Source: Gelidibacter mesophilus DSM 14095 (lineage in GTDB: Bacteria; Bacteroidota; Bacteroidia; Flavobacteriales; Flavobacteriaceae). Taken from it: a stretch of 64,000 nucleotides of DNA. The stretch's first letter is position 1. Every line of letters begins with the position of its first letter. The notes beneath the pieces were generated by a model that worked only from the letters and a program-made list of their open reading frames with translations, had not been told where the DNA came from and ran no database searches. Where the stretch lies: the NCBI RefSeq assembly GCF_000423005.1, contig NZ_AUHD01000001.1:62001-126000 (forward strand), written 5' to 3'. Position numbers and translations under genes: made by a program. Positions 47,945 through 56,753 of the stretch are shown in pieces.

Positions 47945-48757
47945 ATGAAAACAGCTTTACTTTATCTATTTCTTCTATCTCCTTTATTTTGTTTGAACGC
48001 TCAAAACATTAATCGTGTGGAGATTTCAGGAAAAATTGTTGTGGATAGTGATGATTTGGAAGGCATTACCATTTATAATACGTCGGCCAAAAAAGGTGTG
48101 CTTACTGACGAAAATGGTCTGTTTAAGGTTAGTGTAGCGTTAAATGATATTATTGAATTTCGAGCATTACAGTTTCAGGATTTCACGGTGACCATTGATA
48201 AAAACATCATTAAAACGAAAAAAATGACGGTGTTTTTAGTAGAGAAAATCAACAAACTTGATGAGGTTGTCATTCTGCCTTATGACCTTTCAGGGAATTT
48301 GCTTGTAGATATTGAGAGTGTCAAAACGTTTAATCCAGATTTAGATGCTATTTATTTTGGATTGGCAAATATGAATGAATATGAATTTCCTGACGACTAC
48401 AAATCAAAAGTTGTCAACGTAGCGATGCCAGGAACCGGAAACAACATTCAATATGGTTTTGATGTTATTGGAATTATGGAATTATTCTTAAGACCAATTT
48501 TTACTTCTAAAAAGAATAAAGATATAGAGGTCATGGGGCCTGAAGATCCCCATAAAGCATTTACGGACGTTTACAGTTCTAAGTTTTTAGTTGAGAATTT
48601 TAATATTCCTGAGGACAAAGTGAATGATTTTATAAATTATGTGGAAGAGCAAGATATTGACTATTCCCTATTAGATTCAGGAAAAGAATTCCAGTTCTTA
48701 GAGTTTATTAGCACTAAAAGTAAAGAATTTTTAGCGAAGGAAGGTGGGAAGGAATAA
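47945..48757 (+). CDS. Exported carboxypeptidase-regulatory-like protein, paralog 1 of 3
   Basis: This 270-residue protein has a Sec signal peptide (residues 1-19, LFCLNAQ). A CarboxypepD_reg-like beta-sandwich (about 24-110) carries ISGKIVVDSDDLEGITIYNTSAKKGVLTDENGLFKVSV and ends in the LDEVVI strand familiar from SusC N-termini. The C-terminal half is alpha-helical and differs from paralogs 2 and 3. It has no lipobox and no TonB plug. It overlaps the next gene by 14 bp. Function is unknown; probably periplasmic. Confidence 0.82.
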   Translation: MKTALLYLFLLSPLFCLNAQNINRVEISGKIVVDSDDLEGITIYNTSAKKGVLTDENGLFKVSVALNDIIEFRALQFQDFTVTIDKNIIKTKKMTVFLVEKINKLDEVVILPYDLSGNLLVDIESVKTFNPDLDAIYFGLANMNEYEFPDDYKSKVVNVAMPGTGNNIQYGFDVIGIMELFLRPIFTSKKNKDIEVMGPEDPHKAFTDVYSSKFLVENFNIPEDKVNDFINYVEEQDIDYSLLDSGKEFQFLEFISTKSKEFLAKEGGKE

Positions 48758-49547
48758 TTACGTAATCCCTTTCTTTATGGTCTTGGGAATGCCGTTCCTG
48801 ATGGGTCAAACCGTTGACATTCATGGACGGATCATTGCTAATGACGACGTAGAAGGGATTCATATTCTTAATAATACTTCTCTCACTTTCACCATTTCAA
48901 ACAATAAAGGTCAATTTACCATACCAGTTAAATTGAATGACACCCTAGCAATTTCAGGCGTGTCTTATGTCTTAAAGAAAGTGGTCGTAAGACAAGATAT
49001 GATTCAATCTCAATCTCTAACCATTTATTTATCTGAAAAAGTAAATATTTTAGATGAAGTGGTGGTAGGGAAAATATTGACTGGCGATTTAAGTTCAGAC
49101 CTCGCAATTTCGGGAATAAAGCGCGGTATCAATTTTTTCGATTTGGGAATTCCTGGATATGCCGGAAAACCAAAAACACAAAGCGAACGAAGATTGTATA
49201 CTGCAGGAGACTTCAAGCCAATTCATTTGTTGTCTTTGTTGGGTGGGTCTCTTGAAGTAGATCCTATCTTGAATGCCATTTCTGGAAGAACGAAATTATT
49301 AAAACACAGAATTCATCTTGAAAATAAAGATAAATGCATTGCTAGAACCAAATCAAATCTTTCTCAAATTTTATTTACGGCATTTTCTTTAGAAGAACGT
49401 TATAGGAATGAGTTCTTTTATTTCTGTGCTGATAATGAACAATTTGATAATCTTTGTCTCATTAATGACGATTTTAAAATGCTCGAGTTTCTGAAAGAGA
49501 AATTGGTCAGCTTTAAATCGATTCTCCAATCTAAACCTGAAGAGTGA
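48744..49547 (+). CDS. Exported carboxypeptidase-regulatory-like protein, paralog 2 of 3
   Basis: This 267-residue paralog of its neighbours has VDIHGRIIANDDVEGIHILN, then FTISNNKGQFTIPVKLNDTL and LDEVVVGKILTGDLSSDL. The C-terminal half matches paralog 3 closely (FFDLGIPGYAGKPKTQSERRLY, DPILNAISGRTKLLK). I favour the GTG at 48744, which overlaps the end of paralog 1 and gives MGRNNYVIPFFMVLGMPFLMGQ, a proper signal peptide; the ATG at 48777 would lose the charged n-region. Function is unknown. Confidence 0.82.
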   Translation: MGRNNYVIPFFMVLGMPFLMGQTVDIHGRIIANDDVEGIHILNNTSLTFTISNNKGQFTIPVKLNDTLAISGVSYVLKKVVVRQDMIQSQSLTIYLSEKVNILDEVVVGKILTGDLSSDLAISGIKRGINFFDLGIPGYAGKPKTQSERRLYTAGDFKPIHLLSLLGGSLEVDPILNAISGRTKLLKHRIHLENKDKCIARTKSNLSQILFTAFSLEERYRNEFFYFCADNEQFDNLCLINDDFKMLEFLKEKLVSFKSILQSKPEE

Positions 49548-50314
49548 GAAACATACTTTTTTTTAGCTTAGTGCTATTGTTTGGCGCTTTTAATAGCTAT
49601 AGTCAATCGATAGATATCACTGGGCAAATAAGGGCAGTGAATGAAGTGGATGGGATTCATATTATCAATAAAACTGCGAGCAGATTTACCATTTCCAATA
49701 GTGAAGGTGAATTTACAATTCCTGCAAAATTGAATGATACCATTCTTTTCTCCGGTATCTCGTATCAATCCAAAGAAATTGTGGTTACCAAATTCATAAT
49801 CGCTTCTAAACAAATGCCTGTTTTTTTGGAAGAATTGGTCAACGCGTTAGACGAAGTTGTGATTGGGAAGGTGCTTACAGGAAATTTGCTGTCAGACATC
49901 AGTAACGTTGAACTGAAGCGAGATCTCAATTTTTATGATTTGGGAATTCCGGGATATACGGGGAAGTTGAAAACACAAACTGAAAGACGCCTGTATGAAG
50001 CTACTTCGGGTGGAGGCCTCATTCCTATTGTTCCTATCATTAATGCTATTTCAGGACGTACAAAACGCTTGAAAGAACATGTAAAATTTGAGAAATTGGA
50101 TAGTTGTCTTGACAGAATGAAAGCAAATTTTTCTGAAGATTTATTTAGCAGTTTTAAATTGGACGAAGGACCGAAAGCAGAGTTTTTCTATTATTGCCAA
50201 GATGATCCGGAATTTGAAAATTTATGTAAAATAAAGAATCCAATTGCTACATTTGAATTCTTGCAGGCTAAATTAAATGCCTATAAAGACATTTTACAAA
50301 GACAAAAAGAGTAA
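49544..50314 (+). CDS. Exported carboxypeptidase-regulatory-like protein, paralog 3 of 3
   Basis: This 256-residue protein starts at a GTG inside a GTGA 4-base overlap with paralog 2, so translation is coupled. The signal peptide is residues 1-20 (LLFGAFNSYSQ). The same CarboxypepD_reg-like domain appears (IDITGQIRAVNEVDGIHIINKT, FTISNSEGEFTIPAKLNDTI, LDEVVIGKVLTGNLLSDI). The helical C-terminal half is shared with paralog 2 (FYDLGIPGYTGKLKTQTERRLYE, PIINAISGRTKRLKEH). It is followed after 62 bp by the DUF6702-like gene. Confidence 0.82.
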   Translation: MRNILFFSLVLLFGAFNSYSQSIDITGQIRAVNEVDGIHIINKTASRFTISNSEGEFTIPAKLNDTILFSGISYQSKEIVVTKFIIASKQMPVFLEELVNALDEVVIGKVLTGNLLSDISNVELKRDLNFYDLGIPGYTGKLKTQTERRLYEATSGGGLIPIVPIINAISGRTKRLKEHVKFEKLDSCLDRMKANFSEDLFSSFKLDEGPKAEFFYYCQDDPEFENLCKIKNPIATFEFLQAKLNAYKDILQRQKE

Positions 50315-50353
50315 AAATGCGTTTAAGACTGTTTTTATCACTTCACAAAACAG

Positions 50354-50361
50354 TATTTTTG
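50354..50361 (+). promoter_or_regulatory. Candidate -7 box before the DUF6702-like gene
   Basis: TATTTTTG matches TAnnTTTG and ends 15 bp before the ATG at 50377. The -33 region (TGTTTTTA) is weak. If real, the last two genes of the block can be expressed separately from the three paralogs. Confidence 0.35.
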
Positions 50362-50376
50362 TAATTCACTCGGCTT

Positions 50377-50877
50377 ATGACATCTGTTAAAATCTTTATT
50401 TTAGGACTGATTTGTCCGTTATTGCTTTCAGTCAATGCGCATAAGTTTTATGTGAGTGTTACTGAAGTGGCCTATGTCAAAGAAAAAAAGTCTGTGCAGA
50501 TTATTTCCAGAATTTTTATTGACGATTTGGAAAACGCGCTCCGTTCCCGTTATGACAAGCATCTAACTTTTGCTCCCAAAAATGAAGCGAAGGAAGTTGA
50601 AGAATACCTGAAGCGCTATCTAAATGATAAAATTTCCATCCAAATCAACGGAAAAGCCATCGATTTTAAATTCATAGGAAAAGAATACGACCATGATATC
50701 GTTTTTTGTTACTTGGAAGTTGTGGATGTGAGCAACATCGCCTCTTTTCAAATAACAAATAAAGTGTTGTTTGATGCTTTTGATGATCAGCAGAATATTA
50801 TAAAACTCAAGATTAATGACAAAAGCCAAAGTTTTATTTTAGTCAATCAGAACGATAGGGCACTCTTAAGTTTTTAG
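50377..50877 (+). CDS. DUF6702-like exported protein
   Basis: This 166-residue protein has a signal peptide (residues 1-21, LLLSVNAHKFYVS). The mature part matches the pattern of a small Bacteroidota family: HKFYVSVTEVAYVKEKKSVQIISRIFIDDLENALR, a middle with LNDKISIQINGKAIDFKFIGKEYD, and an ending of FILVNQNDRALLSF. It is mostly beta in character with no catalytic motif. From memory this family often lies directly upstream of an M1 peptidase gene, as here (60-bp gap). Its role is unknown. Confidence 0.8.
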   Translation: MTSVKIFILGLICPLLLSVNAHKFYVSVTEVAYVKEKKSVQIISRIFIDDLENALRSRYDKHLTFAPKNEAKEVEEYLKRYLNDKISIQINGKAIDFKFIGKEYDHDIVFCYLEVVDVSNIASFQITNKVLFDAFDDQQNIIKLKINDKSQSFILVNQNDRALLSF

Positions 50878-50937
50878 TGCGCTCTTATGATAATGCCAAA
50901 AGATTTAAATTTCCATCTATTTATATAATATAACTTC

Positions 50938-53244
50938 ATGAAAACACTTAAACTATTCTGCTTCCTGGCCCTTACAGCGTCTATAAGCAGTTTTGCTCAA
51001 AATAACAGTAAATCAGATCGGAAACCCGGACATGTCAATACTAATAAGTTTAGGCAATTGTACAATGAGTTTTCGACTCCCAATATGTATAGGGCGGCCT
51101 CTGGAGCTCCTGGTGTGGCTTATTATCAGCAGCAAGCAGATTATAAAATGAATATCGAGCTGGATGACGTCAATGCAAAAATATCTGGAGATGAGGTGAT
51201 CACCTATACCAATAATTCGCCCGATGTACTAACCTATCTGTGGTTGCAATTAGATCAGAACCAACGGGCAAAGGATTCAAAATCGCCGTTAATTGAAAGC
51301 AGGGGGGTAGCGAAAGCGACATCGACGTCACAATTTGCAAGCGATTATTTAACAGAGAGTTTTGATGGCGGATTCAATATTTTGGAAGTAAAGGATAGCA
51401 ACGGTAAACCCTTGCCGCATACCATCAATCAAACTATGATGCGCGTAGAACTTCCGCAACCTTTAAAATCAAAAGAGAAATTTTCCTTCAGCATAAAATG
51501 GTGGTACAATATCAATGATCATGTTAAAGACGGAGGACGTTCGGGTTATGAATATTTCCCTGAAGACGACAATAGAGCTTATGTCATTGCGCAGTTTCAT
51601 CCAAGAATGGCAGTTTATAGTGATGTTGAAGGGTGGCAAAATTCACAGTTTTGGGGACGTGATGAGTTTGCTTTGCCATTTGGGAATTTTGAAGTGAATA
51701 TTACGGTTCCTGCAGACCATATATTGGATGCCACTGGAAAATTGATGAATAGAAAAGAAGTGTTTTCTAAAGAGATGATGCAACGTTATGAAAAAGCAAA
51801 AACATCTTATGATAAACCTGTTCTCATTGTCACACAGACAGAAGCAGAAACCGCAGAAAGAAGCAGGTCAACAAAAAAGAAAACCTGGAAATTATATGCA
51901 GAGAATGTGCGTGATTTTGGTTTTGCCACGTCCCGTAAATTTATTTGGGACATGATGGCTGTAAAAGTGGGAGATAAGGATGTGATGGCCGTATCATTAT
52001 ATCCAAAAGAAGGGAATCCACTTTGGGAAGAATGGTCCACTAAAGTTGTGGCAAGTACGCTAAAATCCTATTCAAGAATGACCTTTGAGTATCCATATCA
52101 TAAAGCTATTTCTGTCCATGCCCAAAGACAAGGAATGGAGTACCCTATGATATGTTGGAATTACGGACGTCCAGAAAAGGATGGCACTTATAGTGATCGT
52201 GTAAAATACGGCATGATGGGAGTTATTATTCATGAGGTGGGACATAATTTTTTTCCAATGATTGTCAATAGTGATGAACGTCAGTGGACCTGGATGGATG
52301 AAGGTTTAAATACCTTTTTGCAATATGTGGCAGAACAGGATTTTGGTGAAGCCTACCCAGAAGCTTTGTCGCCAAATGATAAAACATTTCCTTCCAGACG
52401 CGGACCAGCAGCTAATATCATTCCATACATGGAAGGCAATCAGGATTTTATAGCACCAATTATGAGCAAGGGTTTGAACACCTACCAATTTGGAAATAAC
52501 GCCTATGGAAAACCGGCAACGGCTCTCAATATTTTAAGAGAAACCGTAATGGGGCGTGAATTATTTGATTACGCTTTTAAGGAATATGCGCACCGCTGGA
52601 TGTTTAAACACCCTACGCCGGAAGATTTCTTCAGAACTATGGAAGATGCTTCAGCATTTGATTTGGATTGGTACTGGAGAGGTTGGTTCTATACTACCGA
52701 CTGGGTAGATATAGGAATTAAGGAAGTTACCAAGTTTTACGTGTCGTCTGAACCAAATAACTATATAAAAGATGTCGCCGCACGAAGAGATTTGAATATG
52801 GAGGACCTCTCGCCTATGGTATTTATGGTTGAAGAAGGAAGTGATGAACTTACTGATAAAATCAAAAACGGCATTCAAGCGGAAGATATTCCAACACTTA
52901 AAGAATACCTGATGGACAATTTTACGGAAGAGGAGCGTAAATCTATAAAAACACCAAAATACTTTTATAATATTACGTTTGAAAAACCAGGAGGATTGGT
53001 CATGCCTATCATTGTAAAATTCAATTATGCGGATGGCACGTCAAAAACAGAAACTTATCCAGCGGAGATCTGGAGATTAAACGACCGTCAGGTGAGTAGA
53101 GCTATTCCGTCTCAAAAGGAGATCATCTCTTTTGAAATAGATCCAAATGCAGAAACTGCTGACATTGATACGTCAAATAATTCGTGGCCGAGAAAAGTAG
53201 AGCAAAGTCAATTTGATAGCTTCAAGACTAATTTGAAAGATTAA
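50938..53244 (+). CDS. Exported M1-family metallopeptidase
   Basis: This 768-residue zinc peptidase has a signal peptide (residues 1-20, SISSFAQ). The zinc motif HEVGH (432-436) is followed after 18 residues by the third ligand Glu455 in WMDEGLNTFLQY. The aminopeptidase GxMEN motif is altered: residues 399-403 read GMEYP, so the Glu that binds the substrate N-terminus is kept but the Asn is Tyr. The N-terminal saddle domain is recognisable (DYKMNIELDDVNAKISGDEVITYTNNSPDVLTYLWLQLD). It has no T9SS domain, so it is probably periplasmic. It is the last gene of the block with the three paralogs and the DUF6702-like gene. Confidence 0.93.
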   Translation: MKTLKLFCFLALTASISSFAQNNSKSDRKPGHVNTNKFRQLYNEFSTPNMYRAASGAPGVAYYQQQADYKMNIELDDVNAKISGDEVITYTNNSPDVLTYLWLQLDQNQRAKDSKSPLIESRGVAKATSTSQFASDYLTESFDGGFNILEVKDSNGKPLPHTINQTMMRVELPQPLKSKEKFSFSIKWWYNINDHVKDGGRSGYEYFPEDDNRAYVIAQFHPRMAVYSDVEGWQNSQFWGRDEFALPFGNFEVNITVPADHILDATGKLMNRKEVFSKEMMQRYEKAKTSYDKPVLIVTQTEAETAERSRSTKKKTWKLYAENVRDFGFATSRKFIWDMMAVKVGDKDVMAVSLYPKEGNPLWEEWSTKVVASTLKSYSRMTFEYPYHKAISVHAQRQGMEYPMICWNYGRPEKDGTYSDRVKYGMMGVIIHEVGHNFFPMIVNSDERQWTWMDEGLNTFLQYVAEQDFGEAYPEALSPNDKTFPSRRGPAANIIPYMEGNQDFIAPIMSKGLNTYQFGNNAYGKPATALNILRETVMGRELFDYAFKEYAHRWMFKHPTPEDFFRTMEDASAFDLDWYWRGWFYTTDWVDIGIKEVTKFYVSSEPNNYIKDVAARRDLNMEDLSPMVFMVEEGSDELTDKIKNGIQAEDIPTLKEYLMDNFTEEERKSIKTPKYFYNITFEKPGGLVMPIIVKFNYADGTSKTETYPAEIWRLNDRQVSRAIPSQKEIISFEIDPNAETADIDTSNNSWPRKVEQSQFDSFKTNLKD

Positions 53245-53296
53245 CATATAAAAATTTAACTAAAAAAGTAGATTAATTTAACAGTCCGCTTTTTTA

Positions 53297-53324
53297 TTGA
53301 ATTCAAAACATCTCACTATATTTG
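53297..53324 (+). promoter_or_regulatory. Bacteroidota-type promoter of tatA
   Basis: TTG (53297-53299), a 17-bp spacer and TATATTTG (53317-53324) fit the Bacteroidota consensus with both elements. Transcription should begin within about 10 bp of the tatA start codon, implying a leaderless or near-leaderless mRNA. Confidence 0.55.
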
Positions 53325-53328
53325 CATT

Positions 53329-53619
53329 GTGATACTACATTCTACATTCTTATTCATAGGCACCACCGAGATCATGTTTATACTATTTATAGTGGTCATG
53401 GTTTTTGGTGCAGATAAAATTCCTGACATTGCCAAAGGCATGGGCAAAGGTATGCGTACCCTTAAGGATGCTACCAATGACCTCAAATCTGAGATTACCA
53501 AAAGTGCAGACAAAAACGGTATCAATACTACAGAACACACCAAGGCTTTTACCGATGAAGTGAAAAAGGTGAAAGATGAATTGGAAGAAACTCTGGGTTC
53601 AGTGAAACGCAAATTGTAA
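53329..53619 (+). CDS. tatA: Twin-arginine translocase subunit TatA/E
   Basis: This 96-residue protein has one N-terminal membrane helix (FLFIGTTEIMFILFIVVMVFGADKIP), the conserved hinge, the amphipathic helix (IAKGMGKGMRTLKDATNDLKSEI) and a charged tail. It forms the pore-like TatA oligomer that exports folded proteins. The conserved FLFIGTTEI segment needs a start upstream of the internal ATG at 53374, and only GTG (53329) or TTG is available. No tatC is in the window. Confidence 0.9.
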   Translation: MILHSTFLFIGTTEIMFILFIVVMVFGADKIPDIAKGMGKGMRTLKDATNDLKSEITKSADKNGINTTEHTKAFTDEVKKVKDELEETLGSVKRKL

Positions 53620-53664
53620 CACGATTTTAATAACTTAGACAATTCTTTTTGGAGAGAAGCGTAA

Positions 53665-54762
53665 CTATTCGTCCCTTTCTAAATAATAATCTACAATTTT
53701 TGTAATTTCTTGATCTTCTGCAAGTTCTAGTAAAGCCCTGTTTGCAGGATAGATCAATTCAGAATTAGTTGGAAAGGCAAAACCATAGCCTTGTCTAAAA
53801 TATTCCGCCTTGGCGATAAAGAGATCTTCATCCTTATGATTTTTCATATAAAATAAAAGTTGCGGCCTGTCATAAACCACAGCATCCACTTCTTTGTTTT
53901 TTAGTTTTGTCATGGCCTCCACTAGTGTATTTACGCCAGTAACTTTAGCTTTATACTCCCTTAAAAAGGTTTCTGATGGAGATGCGGTGATGGTGGCAAC
54001 TTTTCGTCCTGACAATTCTTCTACGTTCGAGATTGTTGAGGTTCCTAACGAGGATAAGGTAAGCGTACTCGCAATACCAGCTACCATTGAGGTGGCAAAT
54101 ATTATTGAAATAATCATCCAACTTCCGGCAATTATCCTTCCCCAGAGAGTAATGGGTGCTTTATCTCCGTATCCCGTGGTACTCATGGTTACAATGGCAA
54201 GCCACATACCTGAACCGATGCCATCAATAGGTCTTTCAGAAAATTGTTCTGGAGAATTTTTTCGCTCCGCCAACCATAAAAATGTTCCCACTATGCCTAG
54301 GATGATTAGAAATATGCCCACCGCTATTAACAACTTCATACTAAATAGTGGTTTTACTTTTTGCCAAAGACTGAGTTCATCAACTCGGGACATAATGGCT
54401 AAACTTGAATTATAGTAAGGTTGTGAAAATCGCATATACTCTAAACGTTTTGCCGTGATGCTGATAGGGCCAACCACAACGTCTAAGTCACCTTTGTTCA
54501 ATGCATAAAGTGCGTCTTCTACAGATTCATATATTTTATAAGAATAATCCCAGGATTTATTTTTGGCAAGGTCTTCCCATATTTCTACTGCAATTCCGTT
54601 TGATGACGTGTTTTTTTCAAATACAAATGGCTCACTGCCGGCAATGCCCACCACTAATTCTTTGGATTGATCCACGTCATCTTGTGCGTGGAGCGTTGAA
54701 ATAGGTAGTATACATGTAAAAGAGATGAGAAGTAAAGATGATGCAATGGATTTTAATGTCAT
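53665..54762 (-). CDS. GluR0-like ligand-gated potassium channel
   Basis: This 365-residue protein has the architecture of a prokaryotic ionotropic glutamate receptor: signal peptide (1-26), a split periplasmic solute-binding domain (S1 about 35-135, S2 about 240-360), and between the two halves membrane helix M1 (about 142-164), a pore loop with a K+ selectivity filter TTGYGD (195-200) and helix M2 (about 206-232). The S1 lobe has Arg106 (ITAKRLEYMRFSQPYY), where glutamate receptors bind the ligand carboxylate. The S2 lobe has VVYDRPQL, whose Asp fits the amino-group ligand. It should be an amino-acid-gated K+ channel of the inner membrane. The specific ligand is inferred, not shown. It is a single gene convergent with tatA. 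Confidence 0.9.
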   Translation of the reverse strand: MTLKSIASSLLLISFTCILPISTLHAQDDVDQSKELVVGIAGSEPFVFEKNTSSNGIAVEIWEDLAKNKSWDYSYKIYESVEDALYALNKGDLDVVVGPISITAKRLEYMRFSQPYYNSSLAIMSRVDELSLWQKVKPLFSMKLLIAVGIFLIILGIVGTFLWLAERKNSPEQFSERPIDGIGSGMWLAIVTMSTTGYGDKAPITLWGRIIAGSWMIISIIFATSMVAGIASTLTLSSLGTSTISNVEELSGRKVATITASPSETFLREYKAKVTGVNTLVEAMTKLKNKEVDAVVYDRPQLLFYMKNHKDEDLFIAKAEYFRQGYGFAFPTNSELIYPANRALLELAEDQEITKIVDYYLERDE

Positions 54763-54872
54763 AAATTAGTTTTTGTAAGTCGTCGAATGTACCCTAAATA
54801 ATACTAAAGATTTTAGATTTATACAAGTTTTTTGACAAAATGCTCTTGGAACTTTGCGCTAAAAGAGCAGTG

Positions 54873-55793
54873 CTAGTAACATATATATAGTAATGAAAAA
54901 ATAGAAATGAAAATCCAGAGTGAAATAGCGAGTAGGATAGGCCTACTACCTATTTCCTTTAAATCTGTAATTGAAATAGTCGAACCAACCAAAAATAAAG
55001 TAACCACCAATAAGCGTTTTGAGATTAATACTATGTTGGTAGTAATAATCGTAGGAAGCACGTTATAGCTGTTGATGATGATAGCTAAAATAAAAAGCAA
55101 AATGAAATACGGAATTCTAACTTTTTCGCCTTTAGTTTTAAAAAGAAACATAGAGAAAATAGAGAGAGGTATGATCCATAGAGTTCTGGATAATTTTACG
55201 GTGGTCGCGATCCTTAAGGCTTCATTACCATAGCCCATGGCGGCACCTACCACGGAACTGGTATCATGAATAGCAATGGCGCACCACAACCCAAATTGAT
55301 GTTGACTTAAATTGAGCACATGGCCTACTGCAGGAAATATAAATAGAGCAATAGCATTGAGTAAAAAAACAATCCCTAGAGCTAGACTAATCGTTTTTCC
55401 ATCAGCTTTGATGACAGGGGAAATGGCGGCAATGGCACTTCCGCCACATATTGAAGTGCCTGAGGTTACGAGATGGCCCAGCTTTTTGTCGAGCTTTAAA
55501 ATTTTCGTTAGGATCAACCCTAAACTCACCGTCAATATAATAGAGTAGAAGGTCAAGCCAAATCCATCTTTACTGGTTCGGAGAGTTTCTTTTAGAACCA
55601 TTCCAAAACCAAGCCCTACTACGGCAATCTTAAGCAGTAAATGGATGGCTTTTTGACTTTGGTTTATAAATGGATTACTAAAAATCAAGGTGAATAAAAA
55701 ACCTAAAAGTAAAGCTACTGGACTATTGAGAAACCCAAAGAGCGCTATTAAAATTAGGATAATAAATATTGATTTTGATAAAATAAATTTCAT
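54873..55793 (-). CDS. YeiH-family putative sulfate exporter
   Basis: This 306-residue inner-membrane protein of the UPF0324/YeiH family has about nine or ten hydrophobic helices. Signatures are VGLGFGMVL, LVTSGTSICGGSAIAAISPVIKAD, GLWCAIAIHDTSSVVGAAMGYG and TTVKLSRTLWIIPLS. Members have been proposed as sulfate exporters, though direct proof is limited. A LysR-type regulator gene lies directly upstream on the same strand, as in the enterobacterial yeiE-yeiH arrangement, and may control it. Confidence 0.9.
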   Translation of the reverse strand: MKFILSKSIFIILILIALFGFLNSPVALLLGFLFTLIFSNPFINQSQKAIHLLLKIAVVGLGFGMVLKETLRTSKDGFGLTFYSIILTVSLGLILTKILKLDKKLGHLVTSGTSICGGSAIAAISPVIKADGKTISLALGIVFLLNAIALFIFPAVGHVLNLSQHQFGLWCAIAIHDTSSVVGAAMGYGNEALRIATTVKLSRTLWIIPLSIFSMFLFKTKGEKVRIPYFILLFILAIIINSYNVLPTIITTNIVLISKRLLVVTLFLVGSTISITDLKEIGSRPILLAISLWIFISIFSLLYICY

Positions 55794-55867
55794 GTCAGTT
55801 GCTTTAGAGACACAAAATTAGAGTTTAATTATAACTAAGAAGCAAATTAATATTTGACTCTTAATAA

Positions 55868-56752
55868 CTAAAAGTTATAATGAGATGCCGTAAATTTTTC
55901 GAAGAACGCCATGATTTTGGAATTATAACCCGTTCTGGAAACAAAATAAAACCAACGCTCCATGCTAATTTCCTTAATATCAATAACCTTTAGTTTATTG
56001 TTCATCAAGTCTTCTGTAACCGCATTGATTGACAAAAATGCATAACTATCAGAATGGTAGAGATAGTTTTTTATGGCCTCTGTACTATTGAGATGCAAGA
56101 TGGTGTTGAGTGAGGAAATCTTGTTTTCTTTCAAAATACTATATATGACACCCCTGGTTCCCGAACCAATTTCTCTTTCTACCATCGGAAGGTTTTGCAA
56201 GGCAGATTTGTCTATTATATTACTCTTTATGGTGGTGTTTTTAACGTTCGTCACAAGGACTATTTCGTCTTTCGTAAATTTCTTGAAATGAAGTTGCGGG
56301 TTGCTGTGTTTCCCTTCAGTGATACCAAAGTTGAGATGTTCATTTAAGATGAGATGTTCTATTTCTTCTGAATTCCCACTCGTGATTTCGACATGAACCT
56401 GCGGATACTGCGTTCTGAATTTTGCAAGTATTTTTGGAATGATATAATTTGCAACCGTTGTGCTCACGCCAAAGTGTATATGTTCAGGCAATGCATTTTT
56501 CAAGTTCAAAAACTGATTTTCCATTTCATGGTAAATGCTCAAAATGCGATTGGCATAGATCAAAAAAGCCTTCCCGTCTTCAGTAAGGGCAATAGAATTT
56601 CGTCTCCTGATAAAGAAATTGCTCTTATAAGCTTCTTCAAGGTTCTTAATGGTTTTTGAAACGGCAGGCTGAGAGATAAAAAGAAGTTCCGAAGCTTTTG
56701 TGAAACTTAATTGCTCGGCAACTACTTTAAAAATATGCAATTTTGTGTTCAT
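55868..56752 (-). CDS. LysR-family transcriptional regulator
   Basis: This 294-residue regulator has an N-terminal winged helix-turn-helix (about 1-60, FKVVAEQLSFTKASELLFISQPAVSKTIKNLE) and a periplasmic-binding-protein-like effector domain (about 90-290). The gene begins one base after the O-methyltransferase stop and is followed after 74 bp by yeiH. It could regulate yeiH (YeiE-like) or the kynurenine genes upstream. The CysB/YeiE similarity of the locus favours yeiH, but this is inference. Confidence 0.94.
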   Translation of the reverse strand: MNTKLHIFKVVAEQLSFTKASELLFISQPAVSKTIKNLEEAYKSNFFIRRRNSIALTEDGKAFLIYANRILSIYHEMENQFLNLKNALPEHIHFGVSTTVANYIIPKILAKFRTQYPQVHVEITSGNSEEIEHLILNEHLNFGITEGKHSNPQLHFKKFTKDEIVLVTNVKNTTIKSNIIDKSALQNLPMVEREIGSGTRGVIYSILKENKISSLNTILHLNSTEAIKNYLYHSDSYAFLSINAVTEDLMNNKLKVIDIKEISMERWFYFVSRTGYNSKIMAFFEKFTASHYNF

Positions 56753-56753
56753 T

